Positions 61,139-64,000 of a stretch of DNA of 64,000 nt are shown piece after piece. This stretch comes from Chloroflexi bacterium GWB2_54_36 (GTDB lineage Bacteria > Chloroflexota > Anaerolineae > Anaerolineales > Anaerolineaceae). The first letter of the stretch is position 1. Each line of letters opens with the position of its first letter. A model generated the notes under the pieces. The model made no database searches. It worked only from the letters and a program-made list of their open reading frames with translations, and was not told where the DNA came from. Location: the NCBI GenBank assembly GCA_001796355.1, contig MGMG01000017.1, forward strand, positions 1 through 64,000, written 5' to 3'. Made by a program: the position numbers and the translations under genes.

Positions 61139-62008
61139 ATGGACTGCACCCAGACAATCCCCCGTCGAATCGCGATTGGCGTGCACCCGCAAATGCCCGC
61201 GGCGGCCGAAGAAGCCGAAGGCATTGCGCATTTTCTCCATGAGCGCGGCGTGGAGGCGTATTGGGGAAGGATGCATGATCCATCTTTCCGTCAGAAATTG
61301 GAAAGCGATACCGATCTGTGCATCGCCCTTGGCGGCGACGGCACCATTCTGCGCGCCGGGCATCTATGCGCTCCGCTGCATATTCCCATCTTAGGCATCA
61401 ATCTGGGCCGCTTTGGCTTCCTGACGGAGGTCAAGCGGACTGAATGGCGGGACATGCTGCCGCTGCTGATGGAAGGGCGCTACTGGCTGGAAGGACGCAT
61501 GATGCTGCAGGCCACCCATTTGCGTGAGGGAAATGCGCTGGGCAGTTGGAGCGTGCTCAACGAGGTGGTTATCTGCCGCGGACAGTTTGTCCGGCCAGTG
61601 ACGCTGCGCGCCCAGGTGGACGGTTACCCGCTGGCGACCTACATAGCTGACGGATTGATTGTTTCCACCCCCACCGGTTCCACCGCTTACGCATTAGCTG
61701 TTGGCGGGCCAATCATGCCACCGGACTTGCGCAACATTCTGATTGTAGCCGTCGCGCCGCACCTTTCAGTGGACCGCGCCATCATCCTGTCCGAAGGGTC
61801 GGTGGTCAATGTGACCGTACACACTACCCACCAGGCGGTCTTTAGCGTAGATGGACAGCCGCCGGTCAGCATGGCGGACGGAGACGAGGTGCGCGTCGAA
61901 GCCAATCATAATACCGCCTGTTTTGTGCGTTTTGGCGACCGCGGCTATTTCTACCGTAACATCACGAATTATATGGAACAAAATCCTACTGCCGGTGAAA
62001 CTGAATGA
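61139..62008 (+). CDS. nadK: NAD kinase
   Basis: This 289-residue enzyme has the GGDGTIL catalytic/ATP loop, the NAD-binding ADGLIVSTPTGSTAYALAVGGP segment (key residues D, TPTGSTAY) and LNEVVICRG. It phosphorylates NAD+ to NADP+ in the cytoplasm. The ATG at 61139 is very close to a TATAAT box, so the message may be leaderless. Its stop overlaps the next gene (ATGA). Confidence 0.94.
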   Translation: MDCTQTIPRRIAIGVHPQMPAAAEEAEGIAHFLHERGVEAYWGRMHDPSFRQKLESDTDLCIALGGDGTILRAGHLCAPLHIPILGINLGRFGFLTEVKRTEWRDMLPLLMEGRYWLEGRMMLQATHLREGNALGSWSVLNEVVICRGQFVRPVTLRAQVDGYPLATYIADGLIVSTPTGSTAYALAVGGPIMPPDLRNILIVAVAPHLSVDRAIILSEGSVVNVTVHTTHQAVFSVDGQPPVSMADGDEVRVEANHNTACFVRFGDRGYFYRNITNYMEQNPTAGETE

Positions 62009-62526
62009 TCGAACCAACCACTACAGCCCAATATTGCTATAACCATCCCAACCGTGAGACCCTGCTGCGCTGCAATCGCTGCGAGCGTCCGATATGTACG
62101 GAATGCGCCGTGCTAACCCCCACCGGGTACCGCTGCAAAGAATGTGTGCGCGGGCTGCAGAAGAATTACGATACCGCACGCTGGATCGATTACCCGGCGG
62201 CGATCCTCATCGCCGGGGTATTGAGCTATCTCGGCGGCGGACTAGCTTCCATTATGGGCTTTTTTACAATTTTCATTGCCCCGGTAGCGGGCGTGATCAT
62301 CGCCGAAGCGGTGCGCTGGGCAGTCAAAAGACGCCGTTCGCGCTGGCTGTACCGCGCGGCTACCATCGCTGCCGCTGCCGGCGGAGTTGGGCTTCCGTTG
62401 GCCAGCCTGATCACGATGCTCGTAGGCGGTGGCTTTGGCATCTGGCAGCTGGTGTGGGGCGCTGCGTACGCTATTTTGGTCACATCGACGGTCTTTTACC
62501 GTCTGACAGGCATACAAATTCGCTAA
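62005..62526 (+). CDS. Zinc-finger membrane protein (B-box-like N-terminus)
   Basis: This 173-residue protein begins with a Cys/His-rich zinc module (CYNHPNRETLLRCNRCERPI, then CTEC and YRCKECV; about 10-50) like the one at the N-terminus of some bacterial rhomboid proteins. About four transmembrane helices (about 65-170) follow. No rhomboid catalytic GxSG or His is visible, so it is not an obvious protease. The zinc module suggests protein binding. The gene overlaps nadK by 4 bp and lies 10 bp before recN. Confidence 0.75.
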   Translation: MIEPTTTAQYCYNHPNRETLLRCNRCERPICTECAVLTPTGYRCKECVRGLQKNYDTARWIDYPAAILIAGVLSYLGGGLASIMGFFTIFIAPVAGVIIAEAVRWAVKRRRSRWLYRAATIAAAAGGVGLPLASLITMLVGGGFGIWQLVWGAAYAILVTSTVFYRLTGIQIR

Positions 62527-62536
62527 TCAGGGCGGC

Positions 62537-64000
62537 ATGCTTACCGATCTGCGCATCGAAAATTTTGCCATTATTCAGGAGTTGGAGCTTTCCTTTCAAC
62601 CTGGCCTGACCACCTTCACCGGCGAAACAGGCGCGGGTAAATCTATTATCCTGGATGCGCTGATGGCTCTTCTTGGCGGCAAAGCAGATGCCACACTGAT
62701 CCGCTCCGGCGCCGACCGGGCCAGCGTAGAGGGCAGTTTTACCATCCCGCTTGCCAGTCAGGAGGCGGTGCGCGCGCTGCTCGAACCGGAAGAATTACTG
62801 GACGACTCTCAATCTGTTTCGGTCGGGCGCGAAATGCGGCAAAACGGACGCAGCGTGGCGCGCATCAACGGACGCAGCGTCGGGTTGCCCCTGCTGCGCG
62901 ATCTGGGGCAGTATCTGGTGGATATTCACGGGCAATCCGAGCATCTGTCACTGCTCAATGTGCGCCAGCACATTCACCTGCTGGACCGATTTGCGAACTC
63001 ACAGGAAGCGCTAGAGACTTACCGCGGCACTTATCGCGAGCTGCGGCGGGTGCAAAAAGACCTGGTCATACTGCGTCAGGCCGAACAAGATGCCGCCAAC
63101 CGCATCGATTTGCTCGAGTTTCAGGCCGGTGAAATCGAGGGAGAACATCTGATCGCTGCCGAAGAAGATGAACTCCGCAGCGAGCGCATCCGTCTGGCTA
63201 ACGCCGAGGGGTTAAACTCACTTTGCGAGCAAACCCTGGCCTTATTGGACGATGGGTTGCCGGAAACACCCGCCCTCACTGACCTGGTCGGCCAAATGGT
63301 GCAGGCGCTCGATTCACTGGCGCGCATCGACCCGCAGCAACATGCCCTGGCTGAACAGGCGCAGACCCTGAGCGAGACCCTCAGCGATATCAGTCGCGCG
63401 TTACGCGGCTACAGGGAAGGCATTGAATTTAACCCGCGGCGGCTGGAACAGGTGGAAGAACGACTGGATACGATCAACCGCCTCAAACGAAAATACGGCG
63501 GCACAATCGAATCAGTGTTGGAATTTGCGCGCAAAGCCCGTAGCGATCTGGATAACATTGCTCACGCCACGGAACGCATTGCCGATCTTGAACAGCAGGA
63601 ATTGGAGCTGCGGCAGACATTGGCCGGGCAAGCCGAGCGCCTGTCCGCGCTGCGCAGCCAGGCTGCCGGGGCGCTCGCTGCTGCAGTCGAAGCCGAGTTG
63701 GACGATTTAAGCATGGCCGGCGCGCAGTTTGCGGTTGATACGCAGCAGGTACAGGTTGAAAACGGCCTCCGCTTGCAAAATGGCAACACCGTCGCCTTTG
63801 ACGAGACCGGTGCCGACAAAATCGAATTCCTGATTGCCCCCAATCCAGGCGAAGGTCTCAAGCCGCTGGTCAAGATTGCCTCGGGCGGTGAAACTTCGCG
63901 CTTGATGCTGGCCTTGAAGCGGGTATTGACCCAGGCCGATTCGATCCCCACGCTGGTGTTTGACGAAATCGATCAGGGCATCGGCGGACGGGTCGGCTCG
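62537..64000 (+). CDS. recN: DNA repair protein RecN (C-terminus beyond window)
   Basis: The frame from the ATG at 62537 stays open to base 64000 (488 codons). It has the SMC-type N-terminal motif FTGETGAGKSIILDALMALLG (P-loop; key GETGAGKS), VDIHGQSEHLSLL, long coiled-coil regions (about 150-350) and the ABC signature IASGGETSRLMLALK. The Walker B segment LVFDEIDQGIGG lies at the edge. RecN acts at double-strand breaks. Full-length RecN is about 550-570 residues, so about 70 are missing. It follows the zinc-finger membrane protein gene by 10 bp. Confidence 0.93.
   Translation, partial: MLTDLRIENFAIIQELELSFQPGLTTFTGETGAGKSIILDALMALLGGKADATLIRSGADRASVEGSFTIPLASQEAVRALLEPEELLDDSQSVSVGREMRQNGRSVARINGRSVGLPLLRDLGQYLVDIHGQSEHLSLLNVRQHIHLLDRFANSQEALETYRGTYRELRRVQKDLVILRQAEQDAANRIDLLEFQAGEIEGEHLIAAEEDELRSERIRLANAEGLNSLCEQTLALLDDGLPETPALTDLVGQMVQALDSLARIDPQQHALAEQAQTLSETLSDISRALRGYREGIEFNPRRLEQVEERLDTINRLKRKYGGTIESVLEFARKARSDLDNIAHATERIADLEQQELELRQTLAGQAERLSALRSQAAGALAAAVEAELDDLSMAGAQFAVDTQQVQVENGLRLQNGNTVAFDETGADKIEFLIAPNPGEGLKPLVKIASGGETSRLMLALKRVLTQADSIPTLVFDEIDQGIGGRVGS

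Overview
The window looks like a chromosomal segment from a member of the Chloroflexota, most likely class Anaerolineae. This rests on family-level recognition: many lipoprotein peptide-binding proteins with Pro/Thr-rich linkers, a secreted subtilase with a 'FLPLV' segment, a translin homologue, a DUF3467 protein, and dense GTAGG-type hairpin repeats between genes. No rRNA or tRNA gene was seen, so the placement is an inference. Base composition is moderately GC-rich. Genes are packed in short operons, many with 1-8 bp stop/start overlaps, and separated by repeat-rich gaps.

Region by region. (1) 1-3775, minus strand: two tandem ECF sigma factor / membrane anti-sigma-like pairs, each joined by an 8-bp overlap. 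(2) 4092-10239, plus strand: Maf pyrophosphatase, a class B penicillin-binding protein, RsgA, a dipeptide epimerase-type enolase-superfamily enzyme and an SH3-NlpC/P60 endopeptidase. (3) 11178-18523: a complete dipeptide/oligopeptide ABC transporter whose binding protein has its lobes in circularly permuted order, with permeases that carry extra extracytoplasmic segments. (4) 18660-19555: a REP-associated tyrosine transposase (RAYT) between two related repeat units. (5) 19571-26518: a signal-less serine hydrolase of the class A beta-lactamase/PBP fold, divergent from a second, conventional dipeptide transporter. (6) 26811-27570: a second RAYT framed by exact 23-bp inverted repeats. (7) 27686-33330: an orphan peptide-binding lipoprotein, a receiver/roadblock-type regulator and a secreted subtilase. 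(8) 34314-40090: a LysM membrane protein, purA, a lipoprotein, an orphan molybdate-type permease with a PadR regulator, and a sulfite-oxidase-like molybdoenzyme. (9) 40333-46975: a GAF-PAS histidine kinase, a degenerate metallo-beta-lactamase-fold protein, asparaginase II, endonuclease III, an M55 D-aminopeptidase and an alpha/beta hydrolase. (10) 47097-55799: an LCP-family protein, a Trm112-like protein, flavodoxin, an MFS transporter, a CBS protein coupled to an ArsB/NhaD-type transporter, an NAD-dependent epimerase and a repeat lipoprotein. (11) 55911-56001: a degenerate two-repeat, one-spacer type I-E-like CRISPR remnant. (12) 56214-58368, minus: M48 peptidase, AhpD-like protein and an uncharacterised 326-residue protein. 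(13) 58743-64000, plus: ssb, DUF3467 protein, translin homologue, a two-gene membrane-tethered Cas4-like nuclease, nadK, a zinc-finger membrane protein and recN (cut by the window edge).

How the genes fit together. The epimerase, NlpC/P60 endopeptidase, two dipeptide transporters, serine hydrolase and M55 D-aminopeptidase resemble the Bacillus subtilis dpp-ykf peptidoglycan-peptide salvage set and suggest scavenging of wall peptides. The molybdate-type permease lies close to a molybdoenzyme. The last cluster collects single-strand DNA/RNA handling and repair proteins. Its split nuclease carries the Cas4 residue set across two polypeptides separated by one in-frame stop located between two transmembrane helices. 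Together with the permuted binding protein, this is the most unusual feature of the window.
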